38,400 nt of DNA, taken from positions 1 through 38,400 of the forward strand of contig NZ_QOVY01000022.1 in NCBI RefSeq assembly GCF_003932955.1, given 5' to 3'. The notes under the pieces were generated by a model, which saw only the letters and a list, made by a program, of their open reading frames with translations, was not told the origin of the DNA and did not search any database. Below are positions 7,322 to 16,684 of this stretch, one piece after another. Source of the DNA: Chryseobacterium sp. SC28. GTDB lineage: Bacteria > Bacteroidota > Bacteroidia > Flavobacteriales > Weeksellaceae. Both the position numbers and the translations under genes were made by a program. Position 1 is the first letter of the stretch, and every line of letters starts with the position of its first letter.

Positions 7322-8386
7322 AGTTTCTGAGTGTGCCGTGAGACTGGATAATTGCATCAAGGCAATCTCAACAGTCAATCGTGGGTTTTTGGAGTTTTTG
7401 TAATTGATGTCCGCAAAATTACAAATTTCGATACCGTCGATTAGTTCTTGTGCTATCCATTTTTGGGATTGTTCTGCATATTTGGACTTCGTTTTCTCGC
7501 CTACTTCGATAAGTTTAAGCGTTTGCGGATTTTGCGCCATCATCAGGTCACGGAAATGATTGCCCAATCCCGCAATGAAAATATGCGGATCAAACCCTTT
7601 TTTTACAATCTCATCGAAGGTGCTCAAAACGCCCGGAATATCATTATTCTTAGCCAGATCAACGATTTTCAAATATTGGTCATAATCTAGGACGTTGAGA
7701 ATTTCTGCCGCTTTTTTTAGCGTAATATTTTTCTGAGAAAAGGTGCTCAATCTATCAAAAATGGACAAAGCATCTCTCAACGCGCCATCCGCTTTCTGAG
7801 CAATGAGGTAAAGTGCATCCTCTTCGAAAGCGATATTTTCATTCTCAGCAATTTTTATCAGATGGTTCTGAATATCCTCAATCGTGATTCTTTTGAAGTC
7901 ATAAATCTGACATCTGGACAGAATTGTAGGGATGATTTTGTGTTTTTCTGTGGTCGCTAAAATAAAAATAGCGTGTGCCGGCGGTTCTTCCAAGGTTTTC
8001 AGAAATGCGTTGAATGCTGATGCAGACAACATGTGAACCTCATCAATAATATAAATTTTATAATTCCCAACTTGAGGGGCAAATCTCACCTGATCTATCA
8101 ATTCACGGATGTCTTCAACAGAGTTGTTGGAGGCGGCATCCAATTCATAGATATTAAATGCGAAACCATCCTCATCGGAAGCGCCGGATTTTTCATTGAT
8201 TTTTCTGGCAAGGATTCTGGCGCAGGTAGTTTTCCCCACGCCTCTCGGTCCGCAGAACAGCATAGCCTGAGCCAGCTGGTTTTCCTCGATGGCGTGCTCC
8301 AAAGTATCGGTAACGTGGGACTGGCCTACAACAGTGTCAAACTCTTGCGGGCGATACTTGCGTGCGGATACAACGAAATTTTCCAT
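7304..8386 (-). CDS. dnaX: DNA polymerase III subunit gamma (gamma form of DnaX)
   Basis: AAA+ motor of the clamp loader. The 360-residue zero-frame product has Walker A GPRGVGKTT at 46-54, DAASNN at 83-88, the Walker B segment IIDEVHML at 113-120, sensor 1 LATTEKHK, the SRC motif at 157-159, and the lid and collar domains to about 355. It ends ...ETKKKSS two codons after the A10 tract, the right place for a gamma form. The four zinc-binding cysteines found in E. coli DnaX between Walker A and DAAS are absent (NEKSGASDEDG instead); I recall the same in other Flavobacteriia. The start codon is four bases after a TACTTTTG -7 box, so the mRNA may be leaderless. Confidence 0.93.
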   Translation of the reverse strand: MENFVVSARKYRPQEFDTVVGQSHVTDTLEHAIEENQLAQAMLFCGPRGVGKTTCARILARKINEKSGASDEDGFAFNIYELDAASNNSVEDIRELIDQVRFAPQVGNYKIYIIDEVHMLSASAFNAFLKTLEEPPAHAIFILATTEKHKIIPTILSRCQIYDFKRITIEDIQNHLIKIAENENIAFEEDALYLIAQKADGALRDALSIFDRLSTFSQKNITLKKAAEILNVLDYDQYLKIVDLAKNNDIPGVLSTFDEIVKKGFDPHIFIAGLGNHFRDLMMAQNPQTLKLIEVGEKTKSKYAEQSQKWIAQELIDGIEICNFADINYKNSKNPRLTVEIALMQLSSLTAHSETKKKSS

Positions 8387-8390
8387 TAGT

Positions 8391-8398
8391 CAAAAGTA
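8391..8398 (-). promoter_or_regulatory. dnaX -7 box, 4 nt before the ATG
   Basis: Minus-strand TACTTTTG matches TAnnTTTG, followed by ACTA and the ATG at 8386. No TTG at the expected -33 position was found. Transcription from this box would begin at or next to the start codon. Confidence 0.5.
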
Positions 8399-8614
8399 AG
8401 GATTAATTGCGAATTTTGGAAATGGTTTTCGTATTTGCGGTAATATTTTTTAAACGCAAGTTCGCAAAGTTTGGTTGCTTTAATAGAAAACATTGTGAGG
8501 TTAGCAAAGGCATAGAACTCAGCAAAGAGTGAAGTTGATTGTTTTACGAAAACGTTGGTCTTCCATAGAAAACTATATTTTTAACGCTATTGTACGATAA
8601 AAATAAATAAAAAA
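8399..8614. other. Intergenic region between odhB and dnaX
   Basis: No gene is supported. The word GCAAAG recurs (8464-8469, 8504-8509, 8522-8527) with a related GCAAG at 8456-8460. This looks like a decayed copy of an interspersed intergenic repeat, though that needs a genome comparison. Confidence 0.3.
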
Positions 8615-8634
8615 GAAGCCAAATGAATGGCTTC
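8605..8634 (-). terminator. Terminator of the sucA-odhB operon
   Basis: GAAGCCA (8615-8621) pairs with TGGCTTC (8628-8634), loop AATGAA. On the minus strand the stem is followed by TTTTTTATTTATTTTT. It lies about 75 nt after the odhB stop. Confidence 0.8.
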
Positions 8635-8708
8635 CTAAAAGTTACCGTAATTTTGAGTTGCAAACATCAAATAACGATGAGTAAACGTAAATATTTTAAC
8701 TGAAAATT

Positions 8709-9983
8709 TTACAATTCCAACGCTTTTTTCTCGTCGCCTTCCATTAGGAATTCTACCGGATTATCGATGGCTTCTTTGACGGCAACTAAGAAACCGACAG
8801 ATTCCTTACCGTCGATGATTCGGTGGTCGTAAGACAGTGCCACGTACATCATTGGGCGGATCACCACTGCGCCGTCTACGGCAACAGGTCTTTGGAGAAT
8901 GTTGTGCATTCCTAAAATAGCAGACTGTGGCGGATTGATAATCGGGGTTGACATCATTGATCCGAAAGTTCCCCCATTGGTAATGGTGAATGTCCCGCCC
9001 GTCATCTCATCCACTGTAATTTTTCCGTCTCTTACTTTGGTAGCCAGATCTTTAATATTAGCTTCTATACCTCTAAAAGACATACTTTCGGCATTTCTAA
9101 GCACCGGAACCATCAAACCTTTTGGCCCCGACACCGCTATCGAGATATCCGCAAAGTCGTAATTAACTTTGAAATCTCCGTCGATAGAGGCGTTGACGTC
9201 CGGGTACATTTTCAGCGCTCTGGTAACAGCTTTGGTAAAGAAAGACATAAAACCAAGTCCTACGCCGTGCTTGGCAGCAAATTCTTCTTTGTATTGTTTT
9301 CGGATTCTGAAAATCTCCGACATATCCACCTCGTTGAAAGTCGTCAGCATGGCGGTTTCATTCTTTACGGAAACGAGTCTGGCAGCGACTTTTCTGCGAA
9401 GAACAGAAAGTTTGGTCGTAGATTGTGCTCTGCTACCGGCACCGGCACTGCCCATCGCAGGGACGGAAGCCGAGACGGCATCCTCTTTTGTAATTCTGCC
9501 ATCTCTGCCGGAACCTTGGACTTGCGAAGGCTGAATCCCTTTTTCGTCGAGAATTTTTTTGGCAGCGGGAGAAGGCGTTTGCGAAGCATAACTTGTTGCT
9601 TTCGCGGTCTCCGCTTTTGGAGCGGAGGCTGCGGGTTCTTCTTTCTTAGTTTCAGGTTTTGGTTCTTCTTTTTTTGGTTCGGAAGCAGGCTCCTCTTTTG
9701 GCTTTTCTGGTGCAGGAGCAGCAGCGCCACCTTCCGGTTTTGGAGCATCCATATCGATGAGACAAACTACTTGACCCACCTGAACCACCTCTCCTTCTTC
9801 AGCTTTCAAAGTGATGACACCACTCTGCTCAGCGGGGAGTTCCAAAGTTGCTTTATCAGAATCTACCTCTGCAATGGGTTGATCTTTTTCTACATAATCA
9901 CCGTCTTGCACCAACCAAGTCGCAATTTCTACTTCTGTGATGGACTCTCCCGGGGAGGGAACTTTCATTTCTAATACTGACAT
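8709..9983 (-). CDS. odhB: 2-oxoglutarate dehydrogenase E2, dihydrolipoyllysine succinyltransferase
   Basis: Core of the 2-oxoglutarate dehydrogenase complex; transfers the succinyl group from lipoamide to CoA. The 424-residue protein has an N-terminal lipoyl domain (1-78) with the lipoylated Lys44 in DSDKATLEL, a 55-residue Ala/Pro/Glu/Lys-rich flexible linker (80-135), a peripheral-subunit-binding domain (about 136-170, [13 protein letters not shown]...GRITKED), and the catalytic domain with His387 and Asp391 in [11 protein letters not shown]. Succinyl rather than acetyl specificity rests on the sucA gene directly upstream, 70 nt away on the same strand. A terminator follows. The E3 subunit is not in the window. 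Confidence 0.95.
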   Translation of the reverse strand: MSVLEMKVPSPGESITEVEIATWLVQDGDYVEKDQPIAEVDSDKATLELPAEQSGVITLKAEEGEVVQVGQVVCLIDMDAPKPEGGAAAPAPEKPKEEPASEPKKEEPKPETKKEEPAASAPKAETAKATSYASQTPSPAAKKILDEKGIQPSQVQGSGRDGRITKEDAVSASVPAMGSAGAGSRAQSTTKLSVLRRKVAARLVSVKNETAMLTTFNEVDMSEIFRIRKQYKEEFAAKHGVGLGFMSFFTKAVTRALKMYPDVNASIDGDFKVNYDFADISIAVSGPKGLMVPVLRNAESMSFRGIEANIKDLATKVRDGKITVDEMTGGTFTITNGGTFGSMMSTPIINPPQSAILGMHNILQRPVAVDGAVVIRPMMYVALSYDHRIIDGKESVGFLVAVKEAIDNPVEFLMEGDEKKALEL

Positions 9984-10053
9984 ATTCTTTTTGTTTTTTT
10001 AAATTCAGAACAATCCGCGAAGATTTTATTCTCTATAGAGTTTATGATTTTTA

Positions 10054-12855
10054 TTAGGCTGTGACAGGTCTTTTTGCAGGTGCATCTTCTGTTTGGAAAA
10101 CCGCATTAATAATTTTGGTCTGATTTTTTTCAAACATCTTGTGGCTTCCGGGCGCCGGCGTGCCGCTTGCCACCGGAGAAATCAATTGGATATTGGTATC
10201 GCGGAAGTTTCTCAGGATAAAGCTCCAGGCTCCCATATTCTCCGGCTCTTCTTGAGCCCAGATGAGATCTTTTTTGTTGTTGTATCGGTCAATTATTGAA
10301 GTGATTTTTTCAAAATTTAAAGGATAAATCTGTTCCAATCTTACCAACGCTACTTTGTCGTCCTTCAGTTCCTCTTTCTTGGCTAAAAGTTCGTAATACA
10401 GTTTACCGGTGCAAAGTACTAATCTTTCCACTTTCGCCGGATCAGCTGTGGGATCGTCCAAAATGGGCTGGAAAGTTCCTGTGGCAAGATCTTCCATCTT
10501 AGAAACCACTTTTGGATGTCTCAATAGAGATTTCGGAGTCATAATGACCAGTGGTTTTCGGAATCCGAATTTCATTTGGCGCCTTAGCAAGTGGAAATAG
10601 TTGGCCGGGGAAGTGATATTGGCCACGATGATATTTTCGTTTGCAGCAAGGGTGAGGAATCTTTCCAATCTTGCAGAAGAATGTTCCGCGCCTTGGCCTT
10701 CCGAACCGTGAGGGAGCATCATCACCAATCCATCTTGGATTTTCCATTTCTCCTCGGCAGCCACCAAATATTGATCCACAATGATCTGGGCACCGTTGGT
10801 AAAATCACCGAACTGAGCTTCCCAAATCGTCAAGGTTTTTGGCGCAGCCATCGCATAGCCGTAATCGAATCCTAAAACGCCATATTCTGATAAATGAGAA
10901 TTGTACACATCGAATCTTTGTTCGTTCACGTGGCGCAGCGGGATATATTCTTCTTCTGTATCTTCTGTTTTCAGCACGGCGTGGCGGTGAGAGAATGTGC
11001 CTCTCTCTACATCCTCACCGGAGAGCCTCACGTTGTATCCTTCGGTAAGGAGTGTTGCGTAGGCCAACAATTCGCCCATTGCCCAATCCAAAGAATTGTT
11101 TTCTATCATTTTCAGTCGGCCCTCGAACAGCCTTGTAATTTTGCTGATAAACTTTTTGTCAGAAGGTAGGGTAGAAATTTTAACAGCAAGTTCCTTTAAT
11201 TTGTCAAGATTATAAGTAGTGTCCACTTTGGCATTGGCAACTGCACCTTTGGCTCCAAGGGGGAAATCGATCCAGTCGTCCTTCATAAAGACATCCATGG
11301 TATTGCGTTCTATTTCTTTGGATGCATCAAAATTCTCATCGAGTAATGCCTTGAATTCTTTTTCCATTTTATCCAGAACTTCGTTTGAAACCACATTTTC
11401 TTTAATTAAAAGATCTTTGTAGATTTCTCTCGGATTGGGATGTTTTGAGATGATTTTATAAAGATTAGGCTGGGTGAATCGGGGCTCGTCGCCCTCGTTG
11501 TGACCATATTTTCTATACCCTAAAAGATCGATGTATACGTCTTTGCCAAATTTTGCACGGAAATCTGCCGCAAATCTGATAGCGTGAACGACGGCTTCTA
11601 CATCGTCTGCATTGATATGCATCACGGGAGAATCTGTCACTTTGGCAATATCTGTACAATAGACGGAGGATCTTGCATCCAGATAATTGGTGGTGAAAGA
11701 AACCTGATTGTTGACCACGATATGAACTGTGCCGCCCGTTTTGTACCCTTCTAGATTCATCATTTGGGCGATTTCATAAACAATTCCTTGTGCGGCAATG
11801 GCACCATCGCCGTGGATGATAATGGGCAAAACCTTGGAATAATCACCTTTGTACGTGTTGTCCACCTTTGCTCTGCAGATGCCTTCTACAAGCGCTCCGA
11901 CTGTTTCCAAGTGTGATGGATTTGGCGTCAGATTGATTTTTACTTCTTCGCCATTGGCGGTTGTGATTTTTTTAGAAGATCCCAAGTGATATTTTACATC
12001 GCCGGAGAATACATCTTCTTCAAACTCTTTCCCTTCGAATTCTGAAAAGATTTGCTTATAAGATTTCTGGAAGATATTTGTCAAAACATTTAGCCGACCG
12101 CGGTGTGCCATTCCCAGAACCACTTCATCCACTCCCAATTGGGAAGATCTGGTAATCAACTGATCCAACGCGGGAATCAGAGATTCGCCTCCTTCGAGGG
12201 AAAAGCGCTTTTGACCTACAAATTTGGTATGAAGATAGTTTTCAAAAGCCACTGCTTGATTAAGTTTGAAAAGGATTTCGGTTTTCTCATCAGCTGAAAG
12301 CGTAGGATGGTTTTCGTTCACATTGACCCATTCCATGATCCATTTCTTTTCCTCCACATTCTGGATATGCATATACTCTACTCCTATAGAATCGCAATAG
12401 ATATTCCGGAGATGATTAATAATCTCTTGCAGCGTTGCGGGTCCCTGCATCCCGGTTTGTGTAGCGGAATTGAATTTCTTATTGAGGTCCTCCTTCGTCA
12501 AACCGAAGTTTTCGATATCCAGTGTCGGGAAGTAATGTCTTCGTTCTCTCACAGGATTTGTCTTGGTAAAAAGATGTCCTCTGGATCGGTAAGCTTCGAT
12601 GAGATTGACTACTTTGAATTCCTTAGTAATATCTTCCGAAACCGCATTATCTGCAACGGCTTGCTGAGCGTACTGCACCGGAGAAGAAGCGGCAGATTCC
12701 GAATGATCATCGCTGTAATTTTCTAAAGCGAAATCGAAACCTTGGAAAAAAGCTTTCCAAGATGGTTCTACAGAATCCGGGTATTTTTGATATTGCGCAT
12801 ACATGTCGTCGATCAACTGCGCATGCACGGCATTTAGAAATGAAAATTTATCCAT
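10054..12855 (-). CDS. sucA: 2-oxoglutarate dehydrogenase E1 (thiamine diphosphate-dependent)
   Basis: Decarboxylates 2-oxoglutarate and succinylates the lipoyl group of OdhB in the TCA cycle. The 933-residue length is normal. It opens with the E2/E3-binding N-terminal segment (FSFLNAVHAQLIDDMYAQYQ, with PSWKAFF following). Core motifs: LEGGESLIPALDQL, VLGMAHRGRLNVL, the ThDP/Mg motif beginning GDGAIAAQGIVYE and ending in VVNNQ, and the C-terminal transketolase-like half with GVLGFDYGYAM and LPHGSEGQGAEHSSAR. It is the first gene of the sucA-odhB unit. A -7 box TAAATTTG lies 45 nt upstream and a 13-nt palindrome sits in the leader just before the ATG. Confidence 0.96.
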   Translation of the reverse strand: MDKFSFLNAVHAQLIDDMYAQYQKYPDSVEPSWKAFFQGFDFALENYSDDHSESAASSPVQYAQQAVADNAVSEDITKEFKVVNLIEAYRSRGHLFTKTNPVRERRHYFPTLDIENFGLTKEDLNKKFNSATQTGMQGPATLQEIINHLRNIYCDSIGVEYMHIQNVEEKKWIMEWVNVNENHPTLSADEKTEILFKLNQAVAFENYLHTKFVGQKRFSLEGGESLIPALDQLITRSSQLGVDEVVLGMAHRGRLNVLTNIFQKSYKQIFSEFEGKEFEEDVFSGDVKYHLGSSKKITTANGEEVKINLTPNPSHLETVGALVEGICRAKVDNTYKGDYSKVLPIIIHGDGAIAAQGIVYEIAQMMNLEGYKTGGTVHIVVNNQVSFTTNYLDARSSVYCTDIAKVTDSPVMHINADDVEAVVHAIRFAADFRAKFGKDVYIDLLGYRKYGHNEGDEPRFTQPNLYKIISKHPNPREIYKDLLIKENVVSNEVLDKMEKEFKALLDENFDASKEIERNTMDVFMKDDWIDFPLGAKGAVANAKVDTTYNLDKLKELAVKISTLPSDKKFISKITRLFEGRLKMIENNSLDWAMGELLAYATLLTEGYNVRLSGEDVERGTFSHRHAVLKTEDTEEEYIPLRHVNEQRFDVYNSHLSEYGVLGFDYGYAMAAPKTLTIWEAQFGDFTNGAQIIVDQYLVAAEEKWKIQDGLVMMLPHGSEGQGAEHSSARLERFLTLAANENIIVANITSPANYFHLLRRQMKFGFRKPLVIMTPKSLLRHPKVVSKMEDLATGTFQPILDDPTADPAKVERLVLCTGKLYYELLAKKEELKDDKVALVRLEQIYPLNFEKITSIIDRYNNKKDLIWAQEEPENMGAWSFILRNFRDTNIQLISPVASGTPAPGSHKMFEKNQTKIINAVFQTEDAPAKRPVTA

Positions 12856-12859
12856 TATT

Positions 12860-12872
12860 ACAGATTATCTGT
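12860..12872. promoter_or_regulatory. 13-nt palindrome in the sucA leader
   Basis: ACAGAT-T-ATCTGT is a perfect palindrome whose edge is 4 nt from the sucA ATG. It could be an operator or a small hairpin over the translation start. No regulator is assigned. Confidence 0.3.
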
Positions 12873-12900
12873 TAATTTTTTTTAATAAAACAATTGCCTA

Positions 12901-12908
12901 CAAATTTA
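12901..12908 (-). promoter_or_regulatory. sucA -7 box
   Basis: Minus-strand TAAATTTG matches the Bacteroidota -7 consensus. It predicts a leader of about 40 nt. I do not see a TTG at -33. Confidence 0.4.
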
Positions 12909-12979
12909 CTAAATTTTTGTCGAATGGCATATAATGTACCGGCATATTCCCATCAGATATGCGCGATAGATTAAATTTA

Positions 12980-14020
12980 TTATCGGTAAACGGGAAGCGA
13001 TAATTTTAGCTTCACGGCTTCCACATCCGAGGGTTCTTCCAAAAATTCTTCCAATAGCGGACCATTTCGGAGGGTGTCTTTTTTCGCTTTTTTCATCAAT
13101 TCCTGAATGTGTTTGATCCGATTATTATAATTTCCTTGGTAAAAAACAACATACACTTTGGCGGCGTTCAATGTTTGAAAAGTGAAATTATTATCACTAA
13201 TCCCGATCCGTTTGGAAATCGGAACCCCGTAGAAATAAGAGATTTCTTTATCTTTGAGATTAGCAGGGTTAGTAATCAACACGGGAGTGCCGATTTCATC
13301 GTCCTTTTTTCCGAGGTCTGCTTTCACAAAATTGAGAACTTTATTCCGGTTCATCAAGATGTTCTTGAAGAGGATCTCTTTTGTATTTCTCGTGCTTACA
13401 TTGACACCCAAAAGTATGCCGCCCTCGCGGTTTTGGACCATAATACTGTCATACTTCACCGAGGCCAGTTGAAGATCTTTATCCACTTTGTTTCCCAGAA
13501 GTTGATAGAGATTCTGTGTGCTTTTATCAATAGTCTTCACAAAAAAATCTTCGGCGGTGAGATTCAAGGATCTTTCCAGCAATTTTCTTTTAGGCGTATG
13601 AATGTACCATATTACTTTGGTGCTTTGCCCTGCCGGAATAATTTTGACATCAATGAGGTAAGGATTTTCACTTTTGCCTTCGAAAAGCTGATATCGCAAG
13701 GTTCGATTGGGATTGGAATAGCGAATGAAAAGATCTCCGAAGTCGCTATTGTTTTTGTTGGAGAATTTCATCGAGCTTCCCAGCCCTTCATAAGGTGTAA
13801 AATAGCTGTAGCTCAAATTTTCTTTGGAGAGAAAGTAATCGTTCCAAGTCGTGAAATTTTGAAGATTATTGAATTGAGGGAAGACCTTTTCGACGGGATA
13901 GTCGATCTCGGAATGGTACACAAAACTTTTGCTCTCATCCACAAATGTCATCGCGAGAGAATAAATCCCGAACAAGCAAATAAAAATAATAATGATAAGT
14001 TTGAGAATACGCATCTGCAA
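12980..14020 (-). CDS. Membrane-anchored SRPBCC (polyketide cyclase-like) protein with a GyrI/AraC-type effector-binding domain
   Basis: 346 residues. Residues about 4-26 form one hydrophobic segment (LKLIIIIFICLFGIYSLAM), a signal anchor. About 33-180 resembles the SRPBCC/START-like ligand-binding fold (YPVEKVFPQFNNLQNFTTWN...). The C-terminal part, about 185-346, resembles the AraC effector-binding (GyrI-like) domain and ends in the typical ...LKLSLPVYR strand. Both folds bind small hydrophobic or cationic ligands, but no ligand is known. The gene follows tamL by 6 nt on the same strand, so the two are almost certainly co-transcribed. A role in envelope lipid or ligand handling is inference from that pairing only. 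Confidence 0.7.
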   Translation of the reverse strand: MQMRILKLIIIIFICLFGIYSLAMTFVDESKSFVYHSEIDYPVEKVFPQFNNLQNFTTWNDYFLSKENLSYSYFTPYEGLGSSMKFSNKNNSDFGDLFIRYSNPNRTLRYQLFEGKSENPYLIDVKIIPAGQSTKVIWYIHTPKRKLLERSLNLTAEDFFVKTIDKSTQNLYQLLGNKVDKDLQLASVKYDSIMVQNREGGILLGVNVSTRNTKEILFKNILMNRNKVLNFVKADLGKKDDEIGTPVLITNPANLKDKEISYFYGVPISKRIGISDNNFTFQTLNAAKVYVVFYQGNYNNRIKHIQELMKKAKKDTLRNGPLLEEFLEEPSDVEAVKLKLSLPVYR

Positions 14021-14026
14021 TTGAAT

Positions 14027-16684
14027 TTAGAATGGATATCCGATGGCGAAATTAACGGTTGGCTGCAAAGGTGTTATTTTGTCGATAACCCATCTGCTGC
14101 CTTTAGGCTCGTTGGGATCGTGAATTTTGTAGGCCATATCCAGCCTCAGATTGACATAGGCGATATTGACTCGAATACCAAAACCACTCCCAATCCCAAG
14201 CTGGCTGACGAACTTTGTGAATTTGAACTGATCGCCATAGCCATTATCCTTGAGCCCCCAGATGTTTCCGGCATCTGTGAAGAGTGCCGCTTCAAAAGTA
14301 TTATTCAGGGGTAGGCGGTACTCGATGCTCGTGGTCAATTTTACATTGTCCATTGCGTACGAGCGGACCTTTTCATCCAGCTGAGAATCGGCGGGTCCCA
14401 GACCGCCAAAAGCTACCCAAGCTCTGATATCGTTGGCGCCGCCGTTGAAATAGGATCTTATGAAAGGCATCGTCGACGAGTTGCCATACGGGATGCCGAT
14501 GCCCACCAATTGCCTTATGGCCAAAGTATGCGGTTTTGCCCGATCGTTGAAGAATGTAAAATATTTTCTGAAATCGAAATCAAATTTGACAAATTGAGAA
14601 ATAGGAATCTTAAAAATCGTTTTGGAATTGCCGGAAACCACACCATCTTCTTTTTCTTTGCTCGAAATGAGATTCAGAGCATTGCCTGCTATTTCTATTT
14701 TGCCACTGAAGAAGATGGGGTTGCGGTACTCCTTTTTTCCCATCTCATTATAAGAATAGTTATAAATCAAAGAAGAAATAATCACATCCTGCGTCTGGCG
14801 ATCTTTATTGATCAACGATTGCCTGAAACTGTTGATCGTATCCTGACTTTCGGGCGGAATAGAGGATAGAAAGGCTTGATCATTAATTATCATTCTGGAA
14901 ATCTCGTCAAAAGAATAGTTATCGGTATTTACATCGGGATAGACAGCTTGGTACCAATCAAAAACCGTCTGCCGAATCTCGTTTTCTGCGGGGAAATATT
15001 CGTAATATCTATCTTTATTTTGCGTCAAGCTCAGTTGGGTATTGAATAGGGTCAATCGGTGCTGCACTTTCCCGTCGTTCACATTCGCATTGTACGAAAG
15101 GCCGGTATTAAAGTTGATCCTTCCCAAGCCGATATTGTTTTGAACCGATGCGCCCAGTGTGAGACTGGTGGTTGGCGAATATCTTTTCGGAATCAATTTC
15201 CAATAATTATTAAACGGCACCACGAGTCTCGGAAACAGAAGAGAAGTTTGTGCAGAGAGTTCGTAGGCATTGAAAAAAGCGTTGGGATTTTTGGGATCCT
15301 TGGTGGTACCGATGATCCCGGAGAAACTCGTCACTAAGTTTTCGGCTCCGCCAAAGATGTTTCTCGTCGTGAGATCTACCGACGGAGAGAAGCCAAAATT
15401 GAGAATCTGGGAATAATGGATATCTGTGGCTATATTGAATTCGTATTTTGGCAAGGGCTTCAGGACATATTCTACATCTATGATACTGTCTCTCTCTGCC
15501 GCAGTTCCTTCTTTCCGAAGCTCGTCCGAGGCTTTTAGGATCGTAAAGTTATTCATCGCGATCAGATTCCTTCTGGTCAAATCCAAATCTGTCTGTTTAT
15601 AAATCTGACCCGGCTTTATGGTAATCGGCAACCAGAGCGCTCTCGCTTTGTACGCGCTATCTCTTCGGTAGATATTGATCCCTCGGATGCTGTCTCGGAG
15701 CGGCAATTTATTCGGATCTTGATCTATATTTTTTCTTAGATTGGCACTGTCTCTTTTACGAGGTATTCTGGTCAATTCATTCATATTTCTGGCCACCGAA
15801 ACCGTTATGTTTCCGATGGTTGCTTTCCGGTAAGGACTGTCGACCGAATCTTTATGAATATTGAGTGTGAGCGGGACATTTTTTCTGCTGGTCAAAGAAT
15901 CGGCTACGAAGTAAATATCCTGGTTGTCATTATTGAATTTATAATAACCATTTTCTTTCATCAGCTCATTGATTCGGGTAATTTCTTTTTCCAAAACACC
16001 TTCATCGAGTATTTTGCCTTTTTTTACAAGACTTTTATCGCTTGTGGACTCGTACAAAGCCCTGATATTCGGATCGGGTATGTTATAAAAATATTCTTTT
16101 ATTTTGGTGGGATCTTTGTGGGTAATGATGTATGCCACCTCTGCTTTTTTGGCAGCCGAATCTTTATCGATTTTGGTTTTGACGGTTGCATCCCAATATC
16201 CTCTGTTGATAAGTCTGTTGTTAATGCTTTCGGCGCTTTGCTTGGTTTTAGCTTCGCTAAAAATGACCGGCGGGCTGCCCACGGAATGAAAAAAACGGTT
16301 CCAAAAAAGATTTCTCCCTATGTATTCCGGGTGATTGTATTTCACGAATAAGGAATCCCTGAGTTTTTGATTTCTCATTTCGCTCGGGTAGGTCATATAT
16401 TCTTTAAGAATTGTATCGTACTTAGGATTGGCAGCATTGTAGAGATAAACTCCCACCGGTGCAAGGAATAGTGTTTTTTTATTTGGCTTTTGGGCGACCA
16501 TGTCGGGAAGCTCGTTGCCCAAGACTTTGCCGTCGGTGTACTCAAATTTATTTTTGGTCAGGAGAAATTCTCCATCAGGGACTTTTTTCGTTACGTTACA
16601 AGCGTTTAAAACGACACTAACCATTGCGACGTAATAAAAAATATGATATTTTTGAAAATATTTGTGACTATGCTTACGGCTCAT
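14027..16684 (-). CDS. tamL: TamL, outer-membrane BamA/TamA-family lipoprotein
   Basis: Bacteroidota counterpart of TamA, made as a lipoprotein. From the chosen ATG it has 885 residues. The N-terminal signal ends in the lipobox LNAC, followed by NVTKKVPDGEFLLTKNKFEY, a usual opening for this family. POTRA domains occupy about 30-420, and the Omp85 16-strand barrel (Bac_surface_Ag) the rest, ending ...PTVNFAIGYPF with a C-terminal aromatic residue as barrels do. TamA-type proteins work with the inner-membrane TamB in envelope assembly and lipid transport; no tamB is in the window. The frame extends six codons to an ATG at 16702, but that adds Glu and Asp to the signal n-region, so I prefer 16684. 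Its 5' end overlaps the divergent RNA methyltransferase gene. Confidence 0.85.
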   Translation of the reverse strand: MSRKHSHKYFQKYHIFYYVAMVSVVLNACNVTKKVPDGEFLLTKNKFEYTDGKVLGNELPDMVAQKPNKKTLFLAPVGVYLYNAANPKYDTILKEYMTYPSEMRNQKLRDSLFVKYNHPEYIGRNLFWNRFFHSVGSPPVIFSEAKTKQSAESINNRLINRGYWDATVKTKIDKDSAAKKAEVAYIITHKDPTKIKEYFYNIPDPNIRALYESTSDKSLVKKGKILDEGVLEKEITRINELMKENGYYKFNNDNQDIYFVADSLTSRKNVPLTLNIHKDSVDSPYRKATIGNITVSVARNMNELTRIPRKRDSANLRKNIDQDPNKLPLRDSIRGINIYRRDSAYKARALWLPITIKPGQIYKQTDLDLTRRNLIAMNNFTILKASDELRKEGTAAERDSIIDVEYVLKPLPKYEFNIATDIHYSQILNFGFSPSVDLTTRNIFGGAENLVTSFSGIIGTTKDPKNPNAFFNAYELSAQTSLLFPRLVVPFNNYWKLIPKRYSPTTSLTLGASVQNNIGLGRINFNTGLSYNANVNDGKVQHRLTLFNTQLSLTQNKDRYYEYFPAENEIRQTVFDWYQAVYPDVNTDNYSFDEISRMIINDQAFLSSIPPESQDTINSFRQSLINKDRQTQDVIISSLIYNYSYNEMGKKEYRNPIFFSGKIEIAGNALNLISSKEKEDGVVSGNSKTIFKIPISQFVKFDFDFRKYFTFFNDRAKPHTLAIRQLVGIGIPYGNSSTMPFIRSYFNGGANDIRAWVAFGGLGPADSQLDEKVRSYAMDNVKLTTSIEYRLPLNNTFEAALFTDAGNIWGLKDNGYGDQFKFTKFVSQLGIGSGFGIRVNIAYVNLRLDMAYKIHDPNEPKGSRWVIDKITPLQPTVNFAIGYPF
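16624..16654 (+). promoter_or_regulatory. Promoter of the TrmH-family gene, inside tamL codons
   Basis: TTG (16624-16626), 20 nt, then TATTTTTG (16647-16654): a full match to the Bacteroidota -33/-7 consensus. It lies within the DNA encoding the TamL signal peptide and supports the ATG at 16670 over the one at 16643. Confidence 0.7.

Noticed and set aside
13109-14314. 401-codon open frame on the plus strand
   Set aside because: Antisense to the SRPBCC gene and the 3' end of tamL, both of which have clear family motifs; the plus-strand product has none.
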